Source of the DNA: Rothia nasimurium
GTDB lineage: Bacteria; Actinomycetota; Actinomycetes; Actinomycetales; Micrococcaceae
Reading direction: 5' to 3'
NCBI RefSeq assembly: GCF_928381705.1
Contig: NZ_CAKMSR010000003.1
Coordinates: forward strand, 62,001 to 126,000
Length of the DNA stretch: 64,000 nucleotides
Shown here one piece after another: positions 53,516 to 62,519 of this stretch. Positions within the stretch are counted from its first letter, which is position 1. Each line of letters starts with the position of its first letter. The notes under the pieces were generated by a model that saw nothing but the letters and a program-made list of their open reading frames with translations, was not told the origin of the DNA and ran no database searches. Made by a program: the position numbers and the translations under genes.

Positions 53516-53552
53516 AAAACCGGCTCCTGTCAACAGGAGCCGGTTTTTTGTT
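53516..53552 (+). terminator. Terminator after tRNA-Leu
   Basis: AAAACCGGCTCCTGT and ACAGGAGCCGGTTTT pair, followed by TTG. No gene is seen from here to selO at 53737. Confidence 0.9.
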
Positions 53553-53736
53553 GATTTAGGCCCCTCTGCTGCGAGTCAGGCTCTGGCGGAATTTTATACC
53601 CCGGTAGATTATCAACTTTACTCATCAGTTAAACTGATTATTTTTGCCTGGCGCCCTTAAAAAATTTTGAAATCGGTGGCAGCTCCCAGCCTCCAAGCCA
53701 GTCTCTCTAGCCTTAGACCGGCGATAAACTAGCCCT

Positions 53737-55242
53737 ATGCAGCCTACTGAACCCCGTGCGTCCGCCCCGCTCCTTGACCATACCTACAGCGAGACCTTCC
53801 CCGACCTCACCCGCCGTGCCCAGCCGGACATCCCGCAGGGTACCCGCCTGGCCTGGCTCAACGAGAATCTTGCCCGCGACTTGGGGCTGAACCCGGCCTG
53901 GTTGCGCACTGACGCCGGTCTAGCTTGGATGACTGGCAGGGGAGAGGCCCCCACGGTCGCCCTGGCCTACTCGGGCTACCAGTTCGGGCAGCTCTCGCCG
54001 GTGTTGGGTGACGGTCGGGCCCACCTCATTGGCGAACTGGCTACCCCCGCGCGAGAAGAAGGCGGTGGGGTTGCCCGTTGCGATCTGCACCTGAAAGGCA
54101 GTGGCCGGACGCCCTTCTCGCGCCCCGGTTCGGACGGTAAGGCTCCACTGTCGGCGGCCTGGCGCGAGGCTGTCATCGGAGAGTCCCTGCATGCGCTCGG
54201 CCTGCCGACCACCAGGGCCCTGGCCGTGTTCGAGACCGGAGAGAAGGTGCAGCGCCGCGCACCTGAACCGGAGCCGGCGGGTCTGGTCCTACGTGTTGCC
54301 GCTAGCCACCTGCGGGTAGGTACCTTCCAGTATGCCCAGTATCACTGCGACCCTGAGGTACGGGGGCAGCTGGTCGATTATGCCCTGGCCCGTCATTACC
54401 CTGACCTCATCTCGGGAGAAACCAGCAGTGAACGGGCCCTTGCTCTGCTTCGGGCCGTGGCGCGGCGGCAAGCTCACCTGGTAGCTAGCTGGCAGGCGCT
54501 GGGGTTCGTGCACGGGGTGCTCAATACCGATAACGTGACTATTTCCGGCGAGGCTATCGATTTTGGCCCCTGCGCTTTCATTGATGCTTTTGAGCGCGGC
54601 AAGGTTTTTAGTTCTATCGACCGCCAGGGCCGCTACGCCTACAACCACCAGCCCGGTATCACCGCCTGGAACCTTTCCCGTTTTGCCGAAACCCTGCTCG
54701 ATATCATCGACCCTGAAGACCCGAACCGGGCAATCCACCTAGCCACCGAAGTGATCTCGGAGTTTGAAGATGAAGTGGTAGAGCAGCAAATAGCGGCATT
54801 TGCTGCCAAGCTGGGGATTGACCGGGGTGGGGTTGGTGAGGGCGTCCGCGCCCAGGTAGGCAGGTTTGGGCAGGCAACCCTGGGGCTACTCGAGCGCCAC
54901 GCGCTGGACTTTACAGGGTTCTTTAGGTCTTTGACAGAAGGAACCTGCCTGCTACCCGAGGAAGACCGGCAGGGCTGGTTGACTCGGTGGGAAGAACTGA
55001 AGGTCGCTACAGGTACTACCCCTGAATGGGCCACGGAACTCATGCTGGCACATAACCCTGTCTACATCCCGAGAAATTTAGCCCTCGACGCTGCCCTACG
55101 GCAGATGGAGCGTGGAAACCAGCAACCGATTGAGGAGCTGCTGGAAGCCGTCAGTAACCCCTTTGAGCGCCATGCCGGCCTGGACTATCTGGAAGGCGCT
55201 CCTGCCGAGTCCCGCTTCTTCACGAGCTTTTGCGGAACATAG
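53737..55242 (+). CDS. selO: Protein adenylyltransferase SelO (YdiU)
   Basis: 501 residues. Pseudokinase-fold enzyme that transfers AMP to Ser/Thr/Tyr of proteins in redox control. Family motifs: YSGYQFGQLSPVLGDGRA, HLKGSGRTPFSRPGSDGKA, GESLHALGLPTTRAL, VLRVAASHLRVGTFQY, VHGVLNTDN and DFGPCAF. The C-terminal cysteine (FFTSFCGT) is the residue that is selenocysteine in eukaryotic SelO. A strong terminator follows. Confidence 0.95.
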   Translation: MQPTEPRASAPLLDHTYSETFPDLTRRAQPDIPQGTRLAWLNENLARDLGLNPAWLRTDAGLAWMTGRGEAPTVALAYSGYQFGQLSPVLGDGRAHLIGELATPAREEGGGVARCDLHLKGSGRTPFSRPGSDGKAPLSAAWREAVIGESLHALGLPTTRALAVFETGEKVQRRAPEPEPAGLVLRVAASHLRVGTFQYAQYHCDPEVRGQLVDYALARHYPDLISGETSSERALALLRAVARRQAHLVASWQALGFVHGVLNTDNVTISGEAIDFGPCAFIDAFERGKVFSSIDRQGRYAYNHQPGITAWNLSRFAETLLDIIDPEDPNRAIHLATEVISEFEDEVVEQQIAAFAAKLGIDRGGVGEGVRAQVGRFGQATLGLLERHALDFTGFFRSLTEGTCLLPEEDRQGWLTRWEELKVATGTTPEWATELMLAHNPVYIPRNLALDAALRQMERGNQQPIEELLEAVSNPFERHAGLDYLEGAPAESRFFTSFCGT

Positions 55243-55274
55243 AGCAACTTCTCTTATCTAGAATTTGGTTTAAA

Positions 55275-55321
55275 AAGGCCGGGGCCTGCCGCCGAATTCA
55301 TCGGTGGCAGGCCCCGGCCTT
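55275..55321. terminator. Bidirectional terminator between selO and the DHA2 pump gene
   Basis: AAGGCCGGGGCCTGCC pairs with GGCAGGCCCCGGCCTT; it separates convergent genes. Confidence 0.9.
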
Positions 55322-55324
55322 CTG

Positions 55325-57391
55325 CTATTGGGAGTGCCTAGCGGGAGCGGCATCTTCAGCCTGCTTGTTGCCCTGAGCGTTCTCCTGCAGACCCGAAGCT
55401 GCACGCAGCGGGGGAGTCTTGAAGAAGAGAGTCAGAACAAAGGCCAGAATGGTGGCAAAGAAGCCAACCCAGTAGACCGACAGGGTTGAAGCGTTGAAGC
55501 CAACCATGAAGGGGCGGGTGAGGCGGGCGTCCGCACCGGTGAGGTAAGAGGTATCAGAGGTTGAAACGCCTGAGCCTTCACCATCGGTGGAGGTAGAAGA
55601 AATCTGCTCTGCCAGGGTGGGGGTGAGCTGGTCTACCCAGTAGGAGCGCTGGGCTTCATCGGACCAGTCAACGGCCAGGGTGCCGTCCTGAACCGACGCG
55701 TGAGCCTGCTCGGCGGCAGATGCCAGTGCGGCCTCTTCAGCGGCCGGGGTGGCTTCAGCTACCTGGGTGTCAATGAAGGTCTGGGCCTGGTCGGCAGGCA
55801 GGGCACCAGCGTCAACCTGGGCCTGAACCGCAGCAGAAACCTGCTGGTACACCGTATCGTCGGCGGCGGTTCGAGCCTGGTCAGAGGCGGTTGAGAGCTG
55901 AGAGGCGATAGAGCTCTGGGCGGGCTCCACAATCTGATTCCACATCTGCTCCATGATGCCCTGGTTTTCAGGAGCGGAGGCCACTGCGGGAGTCAGCGCG
56001 GCGTCAAGACCCGAACGCAGGTCGTCCTCGTTGCCCATGGCCTTCATGATGTTGCCGGGCATAGCTGAGAAGAGAACCGACAGCAGGACGGCGGTACCCA
56101 TGGTGCCACCGATCTGACGGAAGAAGGTGGCGGCGGAGGACGCCACACCCATGTAGGAGGGAGCAACAGCATTCTGGGCTGCCAGGGTCAGGGACTGCAT
56201 GAGCTGACCCAGGCCAAGACCCATGATGAACATGCCTAGCATGAGGAACCAGAGGGGGCGGTCCGCTGTCATGAAGGTCAGGTAGTAGTAGGCAACTACC
56301 ATGAGGGCGGTGCCCAGAATGGGGAAGATGCGGTATTTACCGGTGCTAGCGACCATTCGACCCGACACGATGGAGGCGGTCATAATACCGGCCATCATGG
56401 GTAGGGTTGCGAAGCCCGACTCGGTGGAGGTTAGCCCGGTGACAATCTGCAGGTAGAGGGGGATGGTCATCATGGCGCCGAACATGCCGAAGCCAACCAG
56501 GAAGCCCAGAAGGGACGACATGGAGAAGGCACCGGAGCGGAAGAGAGCCAGCGGGAGGATGGCGTCCTGGCCCATCTTGGATTCGATGATGAGGAAGGCT
56601 GCTAGACCCAGGGCGGAGATGACGAAGCAGGTGATGGACGCAGCGGAGGTCCAGCCCCATTCGCGACCCTGTTCAGCCACGAGCAGGAGGGGGACCAGAG
56701 CTACAACAACGCTGGTTGCACCCCACCAGTCAACGCGGGGCTTGAGGGCAGCATCGGTGATGCGAGGCAGGTGCAGGAACTTCCAGACCATAGCCAGGGC
56801 AATGATACCGATGGGGACGTTGATGAGGAAGACCCAGCGCCAGCCGGTAATCCACAGAATTTCGTCGCTACCGGCAAAGAGGCCACCGGTGAGGGGGCCG
56901 AGCACGGAGGAGATGCCAAAGACGGCCAGGAAGTAGCCCTGGTACTTGGCGCGCTCACGGGGAGCCAGCATATCGCCCATAATCGCCATAGGCAGAGACA
57001 TGAGGGCGCCCGCACCGATGCCCTGGAAAGCGCGGAAGGCAGCCAGCATAATCATCGAGGTGGAGAAGCTGGAAAAAAGCGAACCCAGAATAAAGACGAC
57101 GATACCGAAGAGGTAGAGGGGGCGACGGCCGAAGAGGTCGGAGAGCTTGCCGTAGATAGGGGTGGTGATCGTGGAGGTGATCATGTAGGCGGTGGTGACC
57201 CACGCCTGCTGTTCTAGGCCGTGGAGGTCATCACCGATCGTCCTGATAGCTGTAGAGACGATGGTTTGATCGAGGGATGAGAGGAACATGCCCGCCATAA
57301 GACCGACGATGACCAGCATGATTTGCCGATGGGTCATGAGGGGTTGGTCTTGGGTGGTTGTCTGCTCTGGTGTAGCTGGTGCTGTAGACAT
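55325..57391 (-). CDS. DHA2 (EmrB/QacA) MFS efflux pump with large extracellular insert
   Basis: 688 residues. Fourteen-helix DHA2 type with GIGAGALMSLPMAIMGD and RRPLYLFGIVVF motifs. Unlike most DHA2 pumps, a ~190-residue Ala/Gln/Glu-rich hydrophilic segment (about 460-640) lies before the last helix (VYWVGFFATILAFVLTLFF), on the outside of the membrane by topology. It contains SSIASQLSTASDQARTAADD and could form a coiled coil. Substrate unknown; probably drugs or cations. Confidence 0.87.
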   Translation of the reverse strand: MSTAPATPEQTTTQDQPLMTHRQIMLVIVGLMAGMFLSSLDQTIVSTAIRTIGDDLHGLEQQAWVTTAYMITSTITTPIYGKLSDLFGRRPLYLFGIVVFILGSLFSSFSTSMIMLAAFRAFQGIGAGALMSLPMAIMGDMLAPRERAKYQGYFLAVFGISSVLGPLTGGLFAGSDEILWITGWRWVFLINVPIGIIALAMVWKFLHLPRITDAALKPRVDWWGATSVVVALVPLLLVAEQGREWGWTSAASITCFVISALGLAAFLIIESKMGQDAILPLALFRSGAFSMSSLLGFLVGFGMFGAMMTIPLYLQIVTGLTSTESGFATLPMMAGIMTASIVSGRMVASTGKYRIFPILGTALMVVAYYYLTFMTADRPLWFLMLGMFIMGLGLGQLMQSLTLAAQNAVAPSYMGVASSAATFFRQIGGTMGTAVLLSVLFSAMPGNIMKAMGNEDDLRSGLDAALTPAVASAPENQGIMEQMWNQIVEPAQSSIASQLSTASDQARTAADDTVYQQVSAAVQAQVDAGALPADQAQTFIDTQVAEATPAAEEAALASAAEQAHASVQDGTLAVDWSDEAQRSYWVDQLTPTLAEQISSTSTDGEGSGVSTSDTSYLTGADARLTRPFMVGFNASTLSVYWVGFFATILAFVLTLFFKTPPLRAASGLQENAQGNKQAEDAAPARHSQ

Positions 57392-57598
57392 GACGAACCT
57401 TTAGGTCTGGAGTGAATTGCGGGTTCGCGCGGTTTTGCTTGGTCTACGGTGCGCGGACGCTTGTGGCGGGCGGTTGCGTAGTCTTGGGTTCGCGAACTTA
57501 ACAAGCTTAAGTGCAGTTCTGCAAAAATACTTCCTTCTGAAAGCGTCTTGTGCGCCACAGTGGGCAGGGTGGCTTGAAATTATCTACGTAAGACCGGG

Positions 57599-57612
57599 TG
57601 TGAGCTTTCACA
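57599..57612. promoter_or_regulatory. Rex-type redox operator upstream of ldh
   Basis: TGTGA-GCTT-TCACA, a perfect dyad of the Rex consensus TGTGA-N4-TCACA core, about 165 bp upstream of the ldh start. Rex represses ldh when NADH is low in many Gram-positives. Confidence 0.65.
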
Positions 57613-57650
57613 AAGGGTCATCCTGCACATATTTGGTTTTGTGGGCTTTT

Positions 57651-57665
57651 CTGACTAAAGGTCAG
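57651..57665. promoter_or_regulatory. Second dyad upstream of ldh
   Basis: CTGAC-TAAAG-GTCAG, flanked by TTTT and AAAA so that the dyad extends with one mismatch. The binding protein is unknown. Confidence 0.45.
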
Positions 57666-57778
57666 CAAAACCCCAAATGAAAAGCAGATAAACCCACATA
57701 AAAGCGTATTTTTTCTGGCATACTTGAGATGTAACGAACACAAAACAACCGCACAGCATCTGCTGAAAGGAACCTCCC

Positions 57779-58741
57779 ATGGCTCTCGAAAAGAAGAACA
57801 CCAAGCTCGGCGTTATCGGCGCAGGTGGTGTTGGTTCAGCAACCGCCTACGCAGCAACCCTGCGCGGCGCAGCTGATGAAATCGTTATCTACGACATCGC
57901 CGGTGAGCGCGCTGAGGCAGAAGGCCTCGATATCGCCCACGGCACCATGTTCGCCCACGAAGCTGAAGTTTCAGGCAGTGGCGATGTAGAAATCCTGCGC
58001 GACTCAGACCTCATCATCGTTACCGCAGGCGCCCGCCAGAAGCCCGGCCAGCCCCGCCTCGAACTGGCAGAAGCAAACGTCAACATCTTCAAGTCCATGC
58101 TTCCCAAGGTCATGGAGGTAGCCCCCAACGCTATCCTCATGATCGTCACCAACCCCTGCGACGTCCTCGCCGTTGTTGCTCAGAAGATCACCGGCCTGCC
58201 CACCGAGCGCTGCTTCGCATCCGGTACCGTGCTCGACTCATCCCGCCTGCGCTGGCTGATTGCTGAAAAGGCCGGTGTCTCCATCAAGTCAGTTCACGCC
58301 AACATCGTTGGTGAGCACGGCGACTCAGAATTCCCCGTCTGGTCAGCAGCCAACATCGGTATGGTTCCCCTTGACGAGTGGACCAACGAAGACGGCGAAA
58401 AGGTCTTCACCGAAGAAGTCAAGGCAGAACTGGCAGAAGAAGCCATGCGTGCAGCCTACAAGGTCATCGAAGGTAAGGGTTCCACCAACTACGCCATCGG
58501 CATCTCGGCGACCCGCATCGCCGAAGCTATCCTGCACGGCCAGGACGCCGTACTCAACGTCGCAACCCAGGTACGCGGCCGCTACGGCATCGAGGGTGAA
58601 GCCGCTCTCTCACTGCCCTCAGTTGTCTCCCGTGACGGCGTCAAGCGTGTACTCGACGTCCCCATGACCGACGAGGAAATCGAGCGTCTGCGCGCCTCAG
58701 CCAACGCCATCAACTCCTCACTGGCAACCCTGGGCTTCTAA
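57779..58741 (+). CDS. ldh: L-lactate dehydrogenase
   Basis: 320 residues; GAGGVGSATA dinucleotide fold, active-site NPCDVL, GEHGDSEFP with catalytic His, and the substrate arginine in SSRLRWLIAEK region. Reduces pyruvate to L-lactate with NADH in fermentative growth. Upstream Rex-type site points to control by NADH/NAD ratio. Highly C-ending codons, as expected for a strongly expressed gene. Confidence 0.96.
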   Translation: MALEKKNTKLGVIGAGGVGSATAYAATLRGAADEIVIYDIAGERAEAEGLDIAHGTMFAHEAEVSGSGDVEILRDSDLIIVTAGARQKPGQPRLELAEANVNIFKSMLPKVMEVAPNAILMIVTNPCDVLAVVAQKITGLPTERCFASGTVLDSSRLRWLIAEKAGVSIKSVHANIVGEHGDSEFPVWSAANIGMVPLDEWTNEDGEKVFTEEVKAELAEEAMRAAYKVIEGKGSTNYAIGISATRIAEAILHGQDAVLNVATQVRGRYGIEGEAALSLPSVVSRDGVKRVLDVPMTDEEIERLRASANAINSSLATLGF

Positions 58742-58785
58742 AACCGGATAAGCACTAGCGCATCCGAAGCCTAGCCCTATAGACG

Positions 58786-58819
58786 GTGCCGCCCCGCTCC
58801 CACCCGAGCGGGGCGGCAC
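58786..58819. terminator. Terminator-like hairpin after ldh
   Basis: GTGCCGCCCCGCTC and GAGCGGGGCGGCAC pair around CCACCC; the following U tract is weak. Confidence 0.75.
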
Positions 58820-58893
58820 TGTTATGTGTGATTCACCAAATTTTCACCGCCCGGTATTTCCCACGCACTGAGAAAGGGGGTAACGTCTACTGT

Positions 58894-59193
58894 ATGAGTA
58901 ATAACCCTCGTGCCGAACTGGCTCACCTGACCGCCGCCCTCGAAGAGCACCTCAACGCTATTATCAATAGCCGCGGTGAACACGACGCCGCCGTCGACAA
59001 CACCTACGTAGCCATCGCAAACGCCTTTGAACGCTACGAAGAAGCCCTGTTCGACGCCTACGAAGAGGTCACACCGCTCGAAGTTTTCATCGAAGATGAA
59101 GATGACGACGATGACTTTGACTACGACTTCGATGATGAAGACGACGAAGACGATGACGAGGTGGAGTACTACCTCGATGAAGAGCAGAAGTAG
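58894..59193 (+). CDS. Small acidic protein with Asp/Glu-rich tail
   Basis: 99 residues from ATG at 58894 (GAAAGGGGG 13 bp upstream); an in-frame ATG at 58786 lies in the ldh terminator. Residues 5-60 form helices ([18 protein letters not shown]...[21 protein letters not shown]), and the last ~40 residues are almost only Asp, Glu, Phe and Tyr. Similar small acidic proteins in actinobacteria are often called primosomal protein without proof. Function unknown. Confidence 0.7.
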   Translation: MSNNPRAELAHLTAALEEHLNAIINSRGEHDAAVDNTYVAIANAFERYEEALFDAYEEVTPLEVFIEDEDDDDDFDYDFDDEDDEDDDEVEYYLDEEQK

Positions 59194-59225
59194 ACCGGTT
59201 ATCTAGGTTCTACCTGTTATTCCAA

Positions 59226-59258
59226 GCACAGCACCGCGAGCGGTGCTGTGCTTTTTCT
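59226..59258 (+). terminator. Terminator after the acidic protein gene
   Basis: GCACAGCACCG and CGGTGCTGTGC pair around CGAG, followed by TTTTTCTTT. It ends 25 bp before the uppP start. Confidence 0.9.
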
Positions 59259-59282
59259 TTGACTCGCGTAGAGTTTTCTGCT

Positions 59283-60113
59283 GTGGAATGGATACAAGCA
59301 ATCATCCTGGGTCTCGTCCAGGGTCTAACTGAGTTTTTGCCGATCTCGTCATCGGGTCATATTCGTATCGTGGGTCAGTTCTTGCCGAACGGTGAGGACC
59401 CCGGTGCGGCTTTTACCGCTATCACCCAGCTGGGTACTGAAGCGGCTGTTTTGGTCTTCTTCTGGAAGGACATCGTTCGCATCATCAAGAACTGGTTCGG
59501 TTCTCTGGTGGGCAAGGTTGATAAGAAGGATCCGGACGCCCGCATGGGCTGGTTCATTATCATCGGCTCCCTGCCGATTGGTATTCTGGGCATCCTGCTG
59601 GAGAACTACATCGATTCAACCTTCCGTAGCCTCTGGATTACCGCAACCATGCTGATTGTGTTCGCAATCTTCCTGGGTATTGCAGACCGTATCGGTCGCG
59701 AACAGCGCGAGCTGAAAGACCTCACCATCAAGCACGGTATTCTGTACGGTTTCGCGCAGGCCCTGGCCCTGGTTCCCGGTGTTTCTCGCTCCGGCGGTAC
59801 TATCATGGCCGGTCTGCTCATGGGCTACACCCGTGAGGCTGCCGCCCGTTACTCCTTCCTGCTGGCAATCCCCGCGGTTTTCGCTTCGGGCCTCTACAAG
59901 CTGGCAGGCAGCATCTCTGAGGGCTTCACCGGCTACTACGGTTTCGGTTCCACCATGGTCGCAACCCTGGTTGCTTTCGTGGTCGGCTACCTGATCATTG
60001 GCTGGTTCCTCAAGTACGTTTCCAACAAGAGCTACAGCATCTTCGTCTGGTACCGTATCGCGCTGGGTCTTGCCCTGTACATCCTGCTGGGCACCGGCGT
60101 CCTCGCCGCGTAG
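59283..60113 (+). CDS. uppP: Undecaprenyl-diphosphatase UppP (BacA)
   Basis: 276 residues from GTG at 59283 ([20 protein letters not shown]), which aligns with the normal start; an upstream in-frame codon at 59259 would lie in the terminator. Membrane enzyme that recycles the lipid carrier for peptidoglycan. Motifs [11 protein letters not shown] and the second [10 protein letters not shown]. About eight hydrophobic helices. Confidence 0.95.
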   Translation: MEWIQAIILGLVQGLTEFLPISSSGHIRIVGQFLPNGEDPGAAFTAITQLGTEAAVLVFFWKDIVRIIKNWFGSLVGKVDKKDPDARMGWFIIIGSLPIGILGILLENYIDSTFRSLWITATMLIVFAIFLGIADRIGREQRELKDLTIKHGILYGFAQALALVPGVSRSGGTIMAGLLMGYTREAAARYSFLLAIPAVFASGLYKLAGSISEGFTGYYGFGSTMVATLVAFVVGYLIIGWFLKYVSNKSYSIFVWYRIALGLALYILLGTGVLAA

Positions 60114-60129
60114 ACCTGTCTCACTTTTT

Positions 60130-60167
60130 ACCCGCCCGGAAATACCTTTCCGGGCGGGTATTGTTTT
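60130..60167 (+). terminator. Terminator after uppP
   Basis: ACCCGCCCGGAAA-TACC-TTTCCGGGCGGGT followed by ATTGTTTT. Confidence 0.88.
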
Positions 60168-60233
60168 AGGAAGAGAAAAAGTGCCGCCCGAGGCTATTTG
60201 GGGTAGGCGCACATCAACTATCGTGAGGTTTTC

Positions 60234-61538
60234 ATGCGAGCTTGGGACCAGCCCACCATTCCGTCACTACCGGGGCAGGCGCCCCTTCCCACCGTCTTTG
60301 ATACTGCGGCCGGAGGCCGGCAGACCCTTGAGCGTGAGAGCCGCGCCGGGCTGTATGTCTGCGGTATTACCCCCTACGACGCTACCCACATGGGGCACGC
60401 TTCTACCTATGTTGCTTTTGACGTGCTGAACCGAGCCTGGCGAGATGCCGGGGTAGAGGTAACCTTCGTACAGAACGTCACCGACGTTGATGATCCCCTG
60501 CTTGAACGTGCCGAAGCGACCGGCGTTGACTGGCGGCAGCTGGCTGAGGAACAGACCGAGCTGTTCCGTACCGATATGGTGGCCCTGAACGTCATTGCCC
60601 CCGACCACTACGTGAGCGTTGTCGACTCGGTGCCCTCTGTGGCGGCTGCCGTGCAGAAACTGTTGCACGAGGGCGTGGCCTACCGCGTGCCCGGTTTCAC
60701 CGATGAGCATGGTGTTACCCAGCCCGACGGTGATATCTACTTCGATATTGAGGCCGCCCAGAAACTGGGTGAAGGCCGCGAAGGCGGCTGGTCGCTGGGT
60801 CAGGTGGCCCATTACAGTCTGGAAGAGATGCTGACCATTTTTGGCGAGCGCGGCGGTGACCCTAATCGCCCCGGTAAGCGTAATGCCCTTGACCCCCTGC
60901 TGTGGCGCGTTGAGCGGGCGGGGGAGCCTGCCTGGGAGGCGGGGGAGCTAGGACGCGGCCGCCCCGGCTGGCATATCGAGTGCAGTGTGATCTCGAGTGA
61001 GTTCCTGGGCGCACCCTTCTCTGTTCAGGGCGGTGGCTCTGACCTGATTTTCCCGCACCACGATTTGGGTTCGAGCCATTCCTTTGCCCTGAACGGTGAG
61101 CCTATGGCCCGCCACTACATGCACACCGGCATGGTGGGTCTTGACGGGGAGAAGATGAGCAAGTCCCTGGGTAACCTGGTGCTGGTGTCGAAGCTGCGGG
61201 CTGCCGGTGTAGAACCTGCTGCTATCCGCCTGGCGATTATGGATAACCACTACCGCACCGACTGGTTCTGGCAGGAAGATTTGCTGACCAAGGCCCAGGG
61301 GCGTCTGGAACTCTACCGCTCGGCTGCGGAAGCTGCCGAGGGGCAGCCCGATGAGGCCGCCCTTTCCCTGCTTGAGAGCGTCCGCCAGCATCTTGCCGAC
61401 GACCTCAACACTCCCGCCGCTCTGGTTGCCCTTGACCAGTGGGCCCTCTCTACCCTTGAGAACGGTGGTGCCGGCGGTCAGCTGGTAGCCGACCTGCTCA
61501 TGGCCCGCCTGGGTGTTGATTTGGTACCTGCTGCCTAG
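60234..61538 (+). CDS. mshC: Mycothiol ligase MshC
   Basis: 434 residues. ATP-dependent ligase joining cysteine to glucosaminyl-inositol, in mycothiol synthesis. It is a cysteinyl-tRNA synthetase relative: YVCGITPYDATHMGHA (CGITPY with the zinc Cys and HxGH), C-H-H zinc ligands in WHIECSVIS and FPHHD, and KMSKSLGN. The N-terminus WDQPTIPSLPG, and the lack of the tRNA anticodon domain of CysS, distinguish it. Its stop overlaps the convergent PAC2 gene by four bases. Confidence 0.93.
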   Translation: MRAWDQPTIPSLPGQAPLPTVFDTAAGGRQTLERESRAGLYVCGITPYDATHMGHASTYVAFDVLNRAWRDAGVEVTFVQNVTDVDDPLLERAEATGVDWRQLAEEQTELFRTDMVALNVIAPDHYVSVVDSVPSVAAAVQKLLHEGVAYRVPGFTDEHGVTQPDGDIYFDIEAAQKLGEGREGGWSLGQVAHYSLEEMLTIFGERGGDPNRPGKRNALDPLLWRVERAGEPAWEAGELGRGRPGWHIECSVISSEFLGAPFSVQGGGSDLIFPHHDLGSSHSFALNGEPMARHYMHTGMVGLDGEKMSKSLGNLVLVSKLRAAGVEPAAIRLAIMDNHYRTDWFWQEDLLTKAQGRLELYRSAAEAAEGQPDEAALSLLESVRQHLADDLNTPAALVALDQWALSTLENGGAGGQLVADLLMARLGVDLVPAA

Positions 61539-62425
61539 TTGTCGTCCTGGTCCTTGAGGAATTTCTCGAACTGGGCCGCAATATCTATTTGGCTGAGGTC
61601 AGCGATATCGTCGTTGGCCTCAGCTATTGATTCTAGGGTTCGTACGTAGCTGGCCAGCTCGGGCTCGTCCTCGATGAGGGCGTCGGCCTGGTGGTTCCAG
61701 CTGGCGATGTCGTCTGCGCTGCGCTCTAGGGGCATGGGGAAGCCCAGAATCGCTTCGAGGGCAGAGAGCAGGGTGAAGGTTGCCTTGGGGTGGGGCGGCT
61801 CAGGCAGGTAGTGGGGAACCGAGACCCAGAGGGAGAGCGCCGGTATGTGAGCCTGCCCGGCCTCGAACGCCAACACGCCGATCAGGCCGGTTGGGCCCTG
61901 GTAGGCATTGGCTTCTACGCCCTCTAAGGCGAGGACGCTACTGGTATAGCTGGTGACGCTTAGCGGCAGGGGCCGGGTATGGGGGACCTCATCGAGCAGG
62001 GCCCCGCAGAAAACAACCAGGTCAACCTGTTCCCGCTGCACCAGGTCTTTAAAACGCTCGATGTAGGCCTGCCAGTTCATGGAGGGTTCGGGACCCGAGA
62101 GGGTCAGCAGGCGGACGCCGGCGGTGGTGTGTGCCTCGGTGAAGACTGTATCGGGCCAGGCAATGCGCTGGGTGCCGTCCTCGTCGATACTCAGAAGAGG
62201 CCGGGTTTCGGTGTAGTTGTAGCAGCCGCTCACGTCAAAGCCGGGCGCCGGTGTGGCGGGGTAGTGCTCCCACAGTGCGCGGAAGGCGTCGATAACGGCA
62301 TCACCGGCGTCATTCCACCCAGCGAAACCGACCAGGAGCACGGTGGGGGCGTGAGCCGGTAGGGTGGAGGTGCTTGCAAAATGGTTCAGAGCGTTGAGGG
62401 GGAGGGGCTGATTAATCACCCCCAT
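61535..62425 (-). CDS. PAC2 family protein
   Basis: 296 residues. The PAC2 fold is indicated by LLVGFAGWNDAGDAVIDAF near the N-terminus, LSGPEPSMNWQAYIERF and the later VVFCGALLDEVPHTRP and ANAYQGPTGLIGVL. In actinobacteria PAC2 proteins are often found near the Pup-proteasome genes and may be proteasome assembly chaperones. Convergent with mshC, divergent from the protease gene. Confidence 0.87.
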   Translation of the reverse strand: MGVINQPLPLNALNHFASTSTLPAHAPTVLLVGFAGWNDAGDAVIDAFRALWEHYPATPAPGFDVSGCYNYTETRPLLSIDEDGTQRIAWPDTVFTEAHTTAGVRLLTLSGPEPSMNWQAYIERFKDLVQREQVDLVVFCGALLDEVPHTRPLPLSVTSYTSSVLALEGVEANAYQGPTGLIGVLAFEAGQAHIPALSLWVSVPHYLPEPPHPKATFTLLSALEAILGFPMPLERSADDIASWNHQADALIEDEPELASYVRTLESIAEANDDIADLSQIDIAAQFEKFLKDQDDN

Positions 62426-62519
62426 ATCCTACTCCTGATAGGCCGTAACCTCTACAGGCAATAGACTAGAGAGTTCCGGGGCGGTAGCTCCGGTGATGTA
62501 GCGCTCAGGAGGTAAAGGT

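Larger units (their letters stand above)
57392..57778. other. 387-bp intergenic region upstream of ldh
   Basis: Divergent control region for the efflux pump and ldh. It holds a Rex-type site at 57599-57612 and a CTGAC dyad at 57651-57665, described separately. No gene is credible; the ldh ribosome site is AAAGGAA at 57766-57772. Confidence 0.6.
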
